Positions 15,804 to 23,643 are shown, counted from the first letter of the stretch. The stretch: 26,469 bases of DNA from JAWLBM01 sp041687675 (GCA_041687675.1 JAWLBM010000055.1:1-26469), one strand, 5' to 3'. Notes: generated by a model from the sequence alone, not told the origin. Numbers and translations: made by a program.

Positions 15804-16346
15804 ATGAACCGCGTGACGCCCTCGACCCCCTCCGACGACCTCCGGGCCCACGCCGACGCCCCGGCGATCGGCGGCGGCGTGCTGACCGAGGACCTGGCGC
15901 GCTTCTGCGAGAGCGGGGTCAGCGTGGTCATCGGCTGGCTCGGGCGCGGCGGCCTTCCCCTGGCGGGCGTCGCGCTCGGCTGCCGGGTCAAGGACGACGG
16001 CACGGTGCGCGTTCTCCTGCGCCGGGCCGCCAACGCCGGGCTGGTCGAGACGGTGGAGGCCGGCGACGGCCTGGCGGTCACCTTCACCGAGCCGCTGAAC
16101 CATCGGTCGATCCAGCTGAAGACCTCGCGGGCAGCGACGGCGGCGCCGGAGGCGGCCGACCTCGAGATGCTGGCCCGCCAGTGCGCGAGGTTCCGCGGCA
16201 TCCTCGAGCGGATCGACTACACGCCCGAGTTCGCGGCCTTCTACACCGCCTATCGCCCGCAGGAGATCGTGGCGATCGACTTCACCCCCGAGCAGGGATT
16301 CGTCCAGACACCGGGCCCCGGCGCCGGGAGCGCCTTCGGATCATGA
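15804..16346 (+). CDS. Pyridoxamine 5'-phosphate oxidase-like (FMN split-barrel) protein
   Basis: A 180-residue protein that looks like a single FMN-binding split-barrel: LTEDLARFCESGVSVVIGW, GVALGCRVKDDGTVRVLL, GDGLAVTFTEPLNHRSIQLK and a helical C-terminal part ending in a beta strand (RPQEIVAIDFTP). Such proteins bind FMN, haem, F420 or pyridoxal phosphate; the cofactor cannot be told here. The ATG at 15804 lacks a clear Shine-Dalgarno sequence; a GTG at 15792 is possible. I discount the longer open frame because it crosses AT-rich, promoter-like DNA. The stop overlaps the next start as ATGA, so both proteins are made together. Partnership with the adjacent fused sensor protein is the best functional clue. 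Confidence 0.75.
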   Translation: MNRVTPSTPSDDLRAHADAPAIGGGVLTEDLARFCESGVSVVIGWLGRGGLPLAGVALGCRVKDDGTVRVLLRRAANAGLVETVEAGDGLAVTFTEPLNHRSIQLKTSRAATAAPEAADLEMLARQCARFRGILERIDYTPEFAAFYTAYRPQEIVAIDFTPEQGFVQTPGPGAGSAFGS

Positions 16347-17707
16347 AGTCCCTCACCCTCGACATGCTTCGCGACTGCCTGGAGGGCTACGTCCCCGCGG
16401 TGATGTCCACCTGCGGTGCCGGCGGCGTGCCCAACGTGTCGCTGATCTCCCAGGTCCACTACGTCGACCCCGAGCACGTCGCCCTCTCCTACCAGTTCTT
16501 CAACAAGACGCGGCGGAACGTGATGGAGACCGGCGTCGCCTCCGTGGCGGTGATCGACCCGACCACCATGGCCCAGTACCGCCTGGCGCTGACCTATCTC
16601 GAGACGCGCACCAGCGGGCCGCTGTTCGAGAGCATGCGGGCCAAGCTCGCCGGCGTCGCCTCCCACACCGGGATGGAGGGCGTCTTCCGCCTGCTCGGCT
16701 CGGACATCTACCGCGTCGCGGCCATCGAGGAACTCCCCTGCGAGACGCTGCCGAGGCAGCCGGCCCGCCGCAACCTCCTCGCCGCCACCCGCCGCATCTC
16801 GGCCGAGATCGCCGACTGCCGCGACCTCGGGGAACTGTTCGACTGCACGCTCGACGGTCTCGGCCGCCACTTCGGCATCGAACATGCGATGGTGCTGATG
16901 GCGGAGCCCGCCGGCGACCGGCTCTATACCGTGGCCTCGATGGGCTACGAGCGGTCCGGCATCGGCTCGGAACTCCCCGTCGGCGACGGCGTGATCGGCA
17001 TCGCCGCCCGCGAGCGCACGCCGATCCGCATCGGCCACATGAGCACGGACTTCGCCTACGGCGTCGCCGTCCGGGAGAACGCCCGCCGGTCCGGCATGGG
17101 CTGGTCCGACACCACGGAGATCCCCTTCCCCGGGCTCTCCCACCCGGAGAGTCAGGTCGCCGTGCCGATCATCCAGTGCGGTCGGACGGTCGGGGTGCTG
17201 TTCGCCGAATCTGGCCAGCCGATGCGCTTCTGCTACGACGACGAGGACGCCCTCGCGATCGTCGCCGGCCAGATCGGCGCCGCCTTCGCGCTGCTGCAGT
17301 CCGAGGACGCCCCGGCCGAGGCGGACGACGGGGAGCCGGCGCCGGTGGTCGACCAGCGCACCGTGACCATCCGCCACTACGCGGCGGACGACAGCATCTT
17401 CATCGACCACGACTACCTCATCAAGGGCGTCGCCGGGGCGATCTTCTGGAAGATCGTCCGCGAGCACGTGGCGGAGGGCCGGGTGGACTTCTCCAACCGG
17501 GAACTGCGCCTCGACCCCGCGCTGAGGCTGCCCGGCTACGTGGAGAACCTCGAGGCGAGGCTGGTCCTGCTCCACCGGCGCCTCGAGGAGCGCTGCACCG
17601 ACATCCGCCTGCAGAAGAGCGGCCGCGGGCGCTTCCGCCTGGCGCTGTCCTGCCGGATCGCCGTCGAGGAGGCGGGCACAGCCGCGCCGGTCCGCGCGAC
17701 CGGTTGA
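16343..17707 (+). CDS. Split-barrel / GAF / winged-helix-like fusion protein (probable flavin-linked sensor-regulator)
   Basis: A 454-residue three-part protein. Residues 1-135 form a PNPOx-like split-barrel (VPAVMSTCGAGGVPNVSLIS, YQFFNKTRRNV, VASVAVIDP). Residues about 145-320 form a GAF domain (LFDCTLDGLGRHFGIEHAMVL, LPVGDGVIGIAARERTPIRI, SQVAVPIIQCGRTVGVLFAES). Residues about 340-440 resemble a winged-helix output domain of response-regulator type (DYLIKGVAGAIFWKIVREH, FSNRELRLDP, LEARLVLLHRRLEERC, SGRGRFRL). Linking a flavin-type barrel and a GAF sensor to a DNA-binding-like end suggests a cytoplasmic redox or small-molecule sensor. It is ATGA-coupled to the single-barrel gene upstream. 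Target genes are unknown; the tcuAB operon and the copper/oxidase genes flank it. Confidence 0.8.
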   Translation: MKSLTLDMLRDCLEGYVPAVMSTCGAGGVPNVSLISQVHYVDPEHVALSYQFFNKTRRNVMETGVASVAVIDPTTMAQYRLALTYLETRTSGPLFESMRAKLAGVASHTGMEGVFRLLGSDIYRVAAIEELPCETLPRQPARRNLLAATRRISAEIADCRDLGELFDCTLDGLGRHFGIEHAMVLMAEPAGDRLYTVASMGYERSGIGSELPVGDGVIGIAARERTPIRIGHMSTDFAYGVAVRENARRSGMGWSDTTEIPFPGLSHPESQVAVPIIQCGRTVGVLFAESGQPMRFCYDDEDALAIVAGQIGAAFALLQSEDAPAEADDGEPAPVVDQRTVTIRHYAADDSIFIDHDYLIKGVAGAIFWKIVREHVAEGRVDFSNRELRLDPALRLPGYVENLEARLVLLHRRLEERCTDIRLQKSGRGRFRLALSCRIAVEEAGTAAPVRATG

Positions 17708-17757
17708 GCCATCTTTGAGTATCCGGTGCGGGAAGTCTGAGCGGGCGGGCCCGCAGG

Positions 17758-17816
17758 CGTCCGGATAGGGTCCGGACGGATTGAAAAACGAGGCGAGCGG
17801 CCGGAGGCGGCTCGCC
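17758..17816. other. Two strong hairpins in the gap after the GAF fusion gene
   Basis: CGTCCGGA (17758-17765) and TCCGGACG (17771-17778) make a perfect 8-bp stem with a 5-nt loop. GGCGAGC (17792-17798) and GCTCGCC (17810-17816) make a 7-bp stem. Neither is followed by a T-run on the plus strand. They may end or protect the upstream transcript, or structure the leader of the zinc-ribbon gene. Confidence 0.4.
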
Positions 17817-17872
17817 GGGCCTGCGTTTCCGGCCGCTGGGCCGGGCACCCGTTTCCTTGGGAGGTCAAGGCG

Positions 17873-18061
17873 ATGTTCGAAAAACTTGTGACGGCGAGCG
17901 AGGCGATGGGGCGGGCCCGTCCGGCCCTGATGCCCGCGCTGGAGGGCTGCCCGGACTGCGGGACAGTGCGCATGGTGGCCGCGCCGGCGCTCGACGCCTG
18001 CCCGGGCTGCGGCAAGGGCCACATGCTGCTGGACGGCCTTCCGGCCCGCGTGCCCGGCTGA
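17873..18061 (+). CDS. Small zinc-ribbon protein
   Basis: A 62-residue protein with two cysteine knuckles, CPDC (26-29) and CPGC (43-46), spaced as in a zinc ribbon or rubredoxin-like fold, after a short helical N-terminus. The ATG is preceded by GGGAGG about 9 nt upstream, and composition matches neighbouring genes, so it is probably real despite its size. It sits 115 bp before the CueR-type regulator on the same strand. No known function recognised. A metal-binding role is inferred only from the four cysteines. Confidence 0.6.
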   Translation: MFEKLVTASEAMGRARPALMPALEGCPDCGTVRMVAAPALDACPGCGKGHMLLDGLPARVPG

Positions 18062-18176
18062 GGCCCCGCCGGCGTTCGGGGCTGGCGGTCCGCCGTTCCG
18101 TTCCGATATGGATGGGGGCGGCTCGCCGCTCCATCGGCGGCCGCGTTCTGCCAGCTCGGGCGCAGGATCCTTCGGC

Positions 18177-18623
18177 ATGAACATCGGCGAAGCCGCGGCG
18201 ACATCGGGCGTCTCGGCCAAGATGATCCGCTACTACGAGGAGATCGGTCTCATCCGGCCGCCGGCGCGCACGGCCGCCGGATACCGCGTCTATTCCGAGG
18301 ACGACATCCACACGCTGCGCTTCGTCCGCCGCGCCCGCGACCTCGGCTTCAGCGTCGAGCAGATGGGAGAACTCCTCGCCCTGTGGCAGGACCGCAGCCG
18401 CGCCAGCGCCGAGGTGAAGCGCATCGCGATGGACCACGTGGCGGTGCTCGAGGCGAAGATGCGGGAACTGCAGCAGATGGCGGGGACGCTGCGCGAACTT
18501 GCCGGGAGCTGCCACGGCGACCAGCGGCCGGACTGCCCGATCATCCGCGACCTCGCCCGCCCGGCCCCGCCGCCCGCCGCGCCGGCAAGGGGTCGCGCCC
18601 GCCGGGTCGAGCCGGCGGTATGA
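18177..18623 (+). CDS. cueR: MerR-family copper-responsive regulator, CueR/HmrR type
   Basis: A 148-residue MerR regulator. The N-terminal helix-turn-helix (MNIGEAAATSGVSAKMIRYYEEIGLI, two overlapping blocks from residue 1) is followed by the dimerisation helix. The metal loop holds Cys112 and Cys120 (SCHGDQRPDCP) and Ser77 lies at the dimer-facing position (ASAEVK). These are the same numbers as in E. coli CueR, where Cys112/Cys120 bind Cu(I) in linear geometry and Ser77 marks specificity for +1 ions. The start at 18177 yields the standard N-terminus. No copper ATPase is in the window; nearby copper-related genes are the convergent CtaG-type protein and possibly the zinc-ribbon gene. The Ala/Pro/Arg-rich tail is longer than usual. 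Confidence 0.92.
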   Translation: MNIGEAAATSGVSAKMIRYYEEIGLIRPPARTAAGYRVYSEDDIHTLRFVRRARDLGFSVEQMGELLALWQDRSRASAEVKRIAMDHVAVLEAKMRELQQMAGTLRELAGSCHGDQRPDCPIIRDLARPAPPPAAPARGRARRVEPAV

Positions 18624-18639
18624 GCCCGGCCCGGCGCCG

Positions 18640-18667
18640 GCCGTCCGGGCGCGCGGGAGCGGACGGC
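18640..18667. terminator. Possible hairpin between convergent cueR and ctaG-type genes
   Basis: GCCGTCC (18640-18646) pairs with GGACGGC (18661-18667), a 7-bp stem with a 14-nt loop, inside the 61-bp gap between two converging genes. No T-run; terminator role inferred from position. Confidence 0.3.
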
Positions 18668-18684
18668 GACGCACCGGCACCGGC

Positions 18685-19341
18685 TCATTCGCGCGGCGAC
18701 AGCAGCCGGGCGAGCAGCACGCTCATCCCCGCGAGATAGGGAAGCCCGCCGAAGACGGCCATCAGGGTGCCGCCGAACTGCTGGTCCGTGAGCGGGTCGA
18801 AGCCGAACGCGCCGCGGCAGATGTCCGGCGGATAGATGACGCCGGTCGCCAGCACGAAGCCGATGCCGAGCATGGTCATGTGCGCGAAGGTGCTGCCCAT
18901 GACCAGGACGCCCAGCGCGATGGCGGCCGGCGAGCGGCCGGCGAAGGAGACGACCCAGACGATGGTCGAGGCGGCGAGGAAGCTCGCCTGCTGCAGGACG
19001 AAGAAGCCGTCCGAGCGGGCGGCGGCCGCGTGCAGCAGCGGCGCGTGCCAGCCCCAGACCACCAGCATCTCGGTGGCCGCGGCGCCGATCGCCAGCGAGG
19101 CCGGGACACGGATCCCGGCCGACGGGCGCCTCCGGCAGAGGATGGCCGCCGCCAGCAGCGGCGCGGCGATCCCGACGAGGCCGAGGTGCAGGATCATGTG
19201 GGGGGAGAAGGCGAGCCGGGCCATCTCCGGCAGCGGTCCCAGCCACAGCAGCGCCAGCACCACGCCGGCGGAGAGACCGGCGACGGCGCCGACGGTGGTT
19301 CGCGCGGCGGCGGCGGGCGGGGGCCCCGTGTCCGCCGTCAC
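18685..19341 (-). CDS. Cytochrome c oxidase assembly protein, caa3-CtaG family
   Basis: A 218-residue inner-membrane protein with six or so hydrophobic helices. Landmarks of the caa3_CtaG family include FSPHMILHLGLVGIAAPLLA, the tryptophan/histidine segment VVWGWHAPLLHAAAA, GSTFAHMTMLGIGFVL and the closing LTDQQFGGTLMAVFGGLPYLAG. The His and Met residues in helices suit copper delivery to a haem-copper oxidase. The start is a GTG at 19341 with only a weak ribosome-binding site; a slightly later start is possible. It converges on the CueR-type regulator gene. No oxidase subunits are in the window. Distinct from the Cox11-type CtaG, which is a one-helix protein. Confidence 0.85.
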   Translation of the reverse strand: MTADTGPPPAAAARTTVGAVAGLSAGVVLALLWLGPLPEMARLAFSPHMILHLGLVGIAAPLLAAAILCRRRPSAGIRVPASLAIGAAATEMLVVWGWHAPLLHAAAARSDGFFVLQQASFLAASTIVWVVSFAGRSPAAIALGVLVMGSTFAHMTMLGIGFVLATGVIYPPDICRGAFGFDPLTDQQFGGTLMAVFGGLPYLAGMSVLLARLLSPRE

Positions 19342-19570
19342 GGCGCTCGCCCGTGCGGACGCAGGTTACGGACCCGCCGGTCGGGTCGGAGCATCGGAAC
19401 GTCCTCGCGGCTCTGGTCGGCGATCGCCCGGCCCCGCGCATCGCGGCCGGACCCTCAGCCCAACCCGCCGCGGCTCAATGCCGTTCCGGAGAACAGCCGC
19501 GAACGGACCCGATCGCCGGCCGGAACCCAGGCCGGCCGGCTCCAGGGTCGGTCCGCCGCAGCGGCGACGT
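19342..19570. other. Intergenic region between the ctaG-type gene and bioY
   Basis: 229 bases with no credible gene. It should carry the promoter of the minus-strand ctaG-type gene and the end of the bioY transcript. GGCCGG/CCGGCC-rich stretches near 19515-19545 could fold. I see no clear -35/-10 pair or operator. Confidence 0.4.
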
Positions 19571-20134
19571 TCACATCCGCAGCCGCCCCACGGCCGAGGC
19601 CGCCGCGACGGCCAGCGCGGCCTTGATGGCGTCGCCGACCAGGAACGGCAGGAGGCCGGTCTGGACCGCCTTGGCGAAATCGCCGCCCAGCATCGCGGCG
19701 AGCCACGCCAGCCCGCAGGCATAGATCGCCGCCGTCCCGAGGAGGACGGCGCCGAGGGAGCGGAGGATCCCCGCGCCCCGTTCCGCCACCGCGCCGGCAA
19801 GGCCCGCCGCCAGCACGAAGCCGACGAGGTAGCCGATCGTGAACGGCTTGGCGAGGAGCCCCGCGAGGTTCGCCCCGCCGGCAAAGACGGGCAGCCCGAC
19901 CGCGCCCCAGGCGAGGTAGGCGAGCACGGTCAGGGCCCCGAGGCGGCTGCCGTAGAGGAGGCCGACCGCCAGCACGGCGGCCGTCTGCATGGTCATCGGC
20001 ACCGGCACCATCGGCACCTCGACCTGGGCCGCGACCGCGATCAGGATCGAGCCGGCCAGCACCGCGGCGGCCCTGGTGGCGAGGCCGGAGCCCCGCAACG
20101 CGCGGGTGAACGGCATTTTCGCTTCAGTCGTCAC
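19571..20134 (-). CDS. bioY: Biotin transporter BioY
   Basis: A 187-residue membrane protein of the BioY S-component family with six hydrophobic helices. Typical motifs are the early AAQVEVPMVPVPMTMQTAAVLAVG (split as QVEVPMVPVPMTMQT), LAYLAWGAVGLPVFAGG, GLLAKPFTIGYLVGFVLAA and the late GLLPFLVGDAIKAALA. BioY imports biotin, alone or with an ECF module; no bioM/bioN is present here. The GTG at 20134 lies 30 nt after the pxpC-type stop, so it is the last gene of the pxpA-bccP-biotin carboxylase-pxpB-pxpC operon. The operon makes a protein that needs biotin, so co-expression of an importer is logical. AAAGGGG precedes the start; an ATG at 20116 is an alternative. Confidence 0.93.
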   Translation of the reverse strand: MTTEAKMPFTRALRGSGLATRAAAVLAGSILIAVAAQVEVPMVPVPMTMQTAAVLAVGLLYGSRLGALTVLAYLAWGAVGLPVFAGGANLAGLLAKPFTIGYLVGFVLAAGLAGAVAERGAGILRSLGAVLLGTAAIYACGLAWLAAMLGGDFAKAVQTGLLPFLVGDAIKAALAVAAASAVGRLRM

Positions 20135-20164
20135 GTGGGCACCCCTTTTTCTTCCAGTTCCGGT

Positions 20165-21142
20165 TCAGCCGGCAAGCCCCGCGGTCGCCTCGGCCAGCAT
20201 GCCCGCCCGCTGCCGCCGGGCGGCGAGCGCGGCCTCCATGTCGATTTTCTCGAAGCGCACGGCCTGGTGCGGCTGCAGCTGGCCGATCAGGTCCATGTCG
20301 GCCGAAATCACGGTCCCGATCATGAAGTAGCCGCCGCCCGACACCGCGTCCCAGTGCAGCACGATCGGCTCGGTGCCGCCGGGGATCTGGATGGAGCCGT
20401 AGGGATAGCAGCTGTCGACGATGTTGGAGGGATCGGAGCCGGCGCCGAACGGCTGCTTGCGCGGCACGAACTCCATCGGCCGGCCGCCGCGGAAGCGGTA
20501 GCCGATGCGGTCCGCCTCCGGCGCGACCTTCCAGGTGTCCTCGAAGAAGTGCGCGCCCGCAGCCTCGGTGAGGCGGTGCCAGTAGAGGCCGGGGAGCACC
20601 CGCAACACCGGGTCGCCGCCCGGGCCGCGGCGATGGCTCTGCGGCACCGTGGCCCCGGCCTTCGCCCTGCGCTTCGGCGCGCCGAGCGGCAGGCTGTCGC
20701 CGGCCTTGAGCGCCCTGCCCTCGTGGCCGCCGAGCGCGCCGAGGGCGTAGGTCGAGCGCGAGCCGAGCACGACCGGGACGTCGACGCCGCCGGAGACCGC
20801 GATGTAGCCGCGGGCGCCCTGCTTCAGGAAGCCGAAGGAGAGAACCTGGCCGGCCTTCACCTCGAAGGCCGTCCAGGTCGGCTGCTCCTCGCCGTCCACC
20901 TTCGGCGGCAGCTCGGCGCCGGTGACGGCGACGACGGCATCCCGTCCGAAGCGGATCTCCGGGCCGAGGAACACCGCCTCCAGCACCGCGTCGCCCTCGT
21001 CGTTGCCCACGAGCAGGTTGGCGAGGGAGAGCGCATAGCGGTCCATGCCGCCCGAGAGCGGGATGCCGAGGTGGTAGTAGCCGGGACGCCCGAGGTCCTG
21101 GACCGTGGTGGCGAGGCCGGGCTTGACGATCTCAAGCGCCAT
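20165..21142 (-). CDS. pxpC: AHS2 / 5-oxoprolinase subunit C-type carboxyltransferase-like protein
   Basis: A 325-residue protein of the KipA/AHS2 family, which provides half of the carboxyltransferase in urea carboxylase and subunit C of bacterial 5-oxoprolinase. It has the opening TTVQDLGRPGYYHLGIPLSGGMD, ANLLVGNDEGDAVLE, the AVTGAELPPKVDG strand pair, YIAVSGGVDVPVVLGSRSTY, GGHEGRALKAGD and the late HWDAVSGGGYFMIGTVISAD. It starts at an ATG with GGAGGTG upstream and overlaps the end of the pxpB-type gene by 11 nt, so stoichiometric synthesis is likely. In this operon it probably works with the AHS1 partner on carboxybiotin carried by the small carrier protein. Confidence 0.88.
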   Translation of the reverse strand: MALEIVKPGLATTVQDLGRPGYYHLGIPLSGGMDRYALSLANLLVGNDEGDAVLEAVFLGPEIRFGRDAVVAVTGAELPPKVDGEEQPTWTAFEVKAGQVLSFGFLKQGARGYIAVSGGVDVPVVLGSRSTYALGALGGHEGRALKAGDSLPLGAPKRRAKAGATVPQSHRRGPGGDPVLRVLPGLYWHRLTEAAGAHFFEDTWKVAPEADRIGYRFRGGRPMEFVPRKQPFGAGSDPSNIVDSCYPYGSIQIPGGTEPIVLHWDAVSGGGYFMIGTVISADMDLIGQLQPHQAVRFEKIDMEAALAARRQRAGMLAEATAGLAG

Positions 21143-22007
21143 GGAGCACCTCCAGAAGCGCGCTGTTGGTCTTGGCGGGATCGGCCTGGAAGGCCTCGAG
21201 CGAGAAGTCCACGGTGCGGACCAGCGGCGAGAACTGCCCCTTGTCGACGGCCTCGACCGCGGCGTCGTAGCCGTCCCGGTCCACCGGCTTGAACTTCACG
21301 ATGTCGCCGGGCTTGAAGAAGATCATGAAGTCGCGGAGATGGCTGATCTCCTGCTTCGGATCGTAGATCGGCATCGGCGTGATGCCGAACATCTGGTAGC
21401 CGCCGGCGCCGCGGACCGAGTAGACGCAGCCGAAGCAGCCGCCATGGCCGACCGTGAGGCGCGGCGTGTCGGTGCGCGGGCGCAGGTACTTCGGCACCTC
21501 GATCTGCTTGTCGCGCTCCACCATCTGGTACATGAAAGGCAGGCCGGCGACGAAGCCGACCATCGAGACGAACCAGGGCGATGCCGAATGGGCCTCGATG
21601 AAGGCCGGCACGTCCGCGTAGCCGTTGATCCGCGCGGCGTATTCGAGGTCGGTGCCGGACGGGTCCTGGTGGCGCTCGCGGAAGCGCATCAGCGTCTCGT
21701 GCGTCCACGGGTCGTTGTAGTAGACCGGCATCTCGACGATGCGCGTGGTGATCGTCGAGGCGGCGGTCTCGGCCGCGCTCTCCAGCGCCTTCAGTTCCTT
21801 CAGCATGTCGTCCGGCGCGATCACGTCCGGGTCGAACTTGATCTGGAAGGAGGCGTTGGCCGGGCAGATCTCGGTCACGCCGCGGATGCCGGCCTCCTTC
21901 ACCGCGGTGGTGATCGACAGGCTCTTGAAGAAGGCCTCGAGCGACATCTCCTCGTCGACCTCGACGAAGATGTGCTCGTCCCCTCCGTAGGAATACCGCG
22001 TCTTCAT
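21132..22007 (-). CDS. pxpB: AHS1 / 5-oxoprolinase subunit B-type protein, extended urea-carboxylase-like form
   Basis: A 291-residue AHS1-family protein, about 70 residues longer than the usual PxpB/KipI (about 220). It opens YSYGGDEHIFVEVDEEMSLEAF. The middle segment (about 100-190: EMPVYYNDPWTHETLMRF, EYAARINGYADVPAFIEAH, WFVSMVGFVAGLPFMYQMV) and HGGCFGCVYSVRGAGGYQMFGIT read closer to the AHS1 domain of urea carboxylase than to KipI, judged from memory. The C-terminus adds FFKPGDIVKFKPVDRDGYDAAV and an acidic tail. The ATG at 22007 overlaps the biotin carboxylase stop as ATGA and has GGAGGG upstream. Probable partner of the pxpC-type protein in a carboxyltransferase; substrate unknown. Confidence 0.85.
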   Translation of the reverse strand: MKTRYSYGGDEHIFVEVDEEMSLEAFFKSLSITTAVKEAGIRGVTEICPANASFQIKFDPDVIAPDDMLKELKALESAAETAASTITTRIVEMPVYYNDPWTHETLMRFRERHQDPSGTDLEYAARINGYADVPAFIEAHSASPWFVSMVGFVAGLPFMYQMVERDKQIEVPKYLRPRTDTPRLTVGHGGCFGCVYSVRGAGGYQMFGITPMPIYDPKQEISHLRDFMIFFKPGDIVKFKPVDRDGYDAAVEAVDKGQFSPLVRTVDFSLEAFQADPAKTNSALLEVLHGA

Positions 22008-23404
22008 CGCGTCGGTCCCTCCGCGTTCGAGGCTCTCGGGTGGTCGAGCGGGTTGGCGTCGAGCCAGCCCTCGAGCCACCGCGTGTGGAAATCCCCGGCC
22101 CGCACGTCGTCGTCGGCGGCGAGCGCCAGGTGCAGCGCCCGGGTGGTCGGCAGGCCGCCGACCTCGAGTTCGCCGAGCGCCCGGCGGAGGCGCTCGATGG
22201 CGGCGGCGCGGCTGTCGTCCCAGACGATCAGCTTGCCGAGCAGCGAATCATAGAACGGCGGCACCGCGTAGCCGGGATAGAGCATGGTGTCGAAGCGCAC
22301 CCCCATGCCGCCCGGGATCGACAGCGTGTCCACCGTGCCCGGCGCCGGCATGAAGCCGCGGGCGGGATCCTCGGCGTTGATGCGCACCTCGATCGCGTGG
22401 CCGCGCAGGCGCACGTCCTCCTGGGCGATCGACAGCCTCGCGCCGCCTGCGACCCGGATCATCTCGCGCACGAGATCGATGCCGGTGACCATCTCCGATA
22501 CCGGGTGCTCCACCTGGATGCGGGTGTTCATCTCGATGAAGAAGAACTCGCCGGTGTGGGCGTCGTAGAGGTACTCGAGCGTGCCGGCGCCGCGGTAGCC
22601 GACGGACTTCGCCAGCCGGACCGCCGAGGCGCAGAGCTCCTCGCGCACCTCGGGCGAGAGGCAGGCGGCGGGCGCCTCCTCCCAGACCTTCTGGCGCCGT
22701 CGCTGCAGCGAGCATTCGCGCTCGTAGACGTGGATCGCCTCCTCGCCGTCGCCGAGGATCTGCACCTCGACGTGGCGGGCGTGGTGGACGAAGCGCTCCA
22801 GGTAGAGCCCGCCATCGCCGAAGGCGGCCTTGGCCTCGGCGCTCGCCTGCGGGATCAGCTTCTCCAGTTCCGCCGGGTCCTCGGCGACGCGGATGCCGCG
22901 CCCGCCGCCGCCGGCGGAGGCCTTGATCATCACCGGGTAGCCGATCTCCTTCGCCACGTGGCGGGCGTCCTCGATGCCCTCGACGCGTCCCTCGGAGCCG
23001 GGGACCGTCGGAACGCCGGCGGCCGTCGCCATCGACCGGGCGGTCGCCTTGTCGCCCATGGCGCGGATCGTCTCCGCCTTCGGCCCGATGAACACCAGCC
23101 CGGCATTCTCGACCATTTCGGCGAAGTCGGCGTTCTCGGAGAGGAAGCCGTAGCCGGGGTGGACGGAGTCGGCGCCCGACTCCAGCGCCGCCTTCAGCAC
23201 CGCCTCCTTGTTGAGGTAGGACTTGGTCGCGTGCGGCGGGCCGATCTCGATCACCTCGTCGGCGAGGCGGGCGGCCAGCATCTCGCGGTCGGCGGCGGAG
23301 ACCGCCTGCACCGTGGCGATCCCCAGTTCCTGCGCCGCCCTGACCACCCGCACGGCGATCTCGCCGCGGTTGGCGACGAAAATCTTTCTCAGCGGCATGC
23401 TCAC
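22004..23404 (-). CDS. Biotin carboxylase (AccC-like)
   Basis: A 466-residue ATP-grasp biotin carboxylase of normal length. It has KIFVANRGEIAVRVVRAA, HPGYGFLSENADFAE, the glycine-rich lid KASAGGGGRGIRV, HVEVQILGD, ECSLQRRRQKVWEEAPA and the catalytic EMNTRIQVEHPVSEMVTGIDLV. It carboxylates biotin on the adjacent carrier protein with ATP and bicarbonate. Because it lies in an operon with AHS1 and AHS2 genes and away from any acetyl-CoA carboxyltransferase gene, it probably serves a dedicated enzyme and not general fatty-acid synthesis. Both ends overlap its neighbours by ATGA (4 nt), showing tight coupling. I give no accC symbol because its partner is probably not acetyl-CoA carboxylase. Confidence 0.95.
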   Translation of the reverse strand: MSMPLRKIFVANRGEIAVRVVRAAQELGIATVQAVSAADREMLAARLADEVIEIGPPHATKSYLNKEAVLKAALESGADSVHPGYGFLSENADFAEMVENAGLVFIGPKAETIRAMGDKATARSMATAAGVPTVPGSEGRVEGIEDARHVAKEIGYPVMIKASAGGGGRGIRVAEDPAELEKLIPQASAEAKAAFGDGGLYLERFVHHARHVEVQILGDGEEAIHVYERECSLQRRRQKVWEEAPAACLSPEVREELCASAVRLAKSVGYRGAGTLEYLYDAHTGEFFFIEMNTRIQVEHPVSEMVTGIDLVREMIRVAGGARLSIAQEDVRLRGHAIEVRINAEDPARGFMPAPGTVDTLSIPGGMGVRFDTMLYPGYAVPPFYDSLLGKLIVWDDSRAAAIERLRRALGELEVGGLPTTRALHLALAADDDVRAGDFHTRWLEGWLDANPLDHPRASNAEGPTR

Positions 23405-23643
23405 GCCTCGACGTCGTAGAGCGGCTGGCCCGCCATCACGGCGTCCTCGTTTTCCACGTGGAAGGCAACGATCTTGCCGGCCTCCTCGGCGACCACCGGG
23501 GTGAAGCTCTTCATCACCTCGATGAGGCCGACCGTGTCGCCGACGGCGACCATGTCGCCCTCCGCCTTGTACTCCGGCTGGTCCGGGGCCGGACGCCGGT
23601 AGAAGGTGCCGGGGATCGGGGCCTGGATCGTCTTCGTCGCCAT
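23401..23643 (-). CDS. Biotin carboxyl carrier protein, minimal biotinyl domain
   Basis: An 80-residue lipoyl/biotinyl domain with no N-terminal linker. The biotinylation loop is EVMKSF, with Lys45 the expected attachment site, flanked by GDTVGLIEV and FTPVVAEEAGKIV as in BCCP domains. The early IPGTFYRRPAPDQPEY stretch includes the thumb-like insertion region of AccB. GAGGAG precedes the ATG at 23643. It is 28 nt after the pxpA-type gene and coupled to the biotin carboxylase gene. It carries carboxybiotin between that enzyme and the AHS1/AHS2 pair. Full-length AccB is about 150 residues, so this is a stripped-down carrier. Confidence 0.93.
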   Translation of the reverse strand: MATKTIQAPIPGTFYRRPAPDQPEYKAEGDMVAVGDTVGLIEVMKSFTPVVAEEAGKIVAFHVENEDAVMAGQPLYDVEA

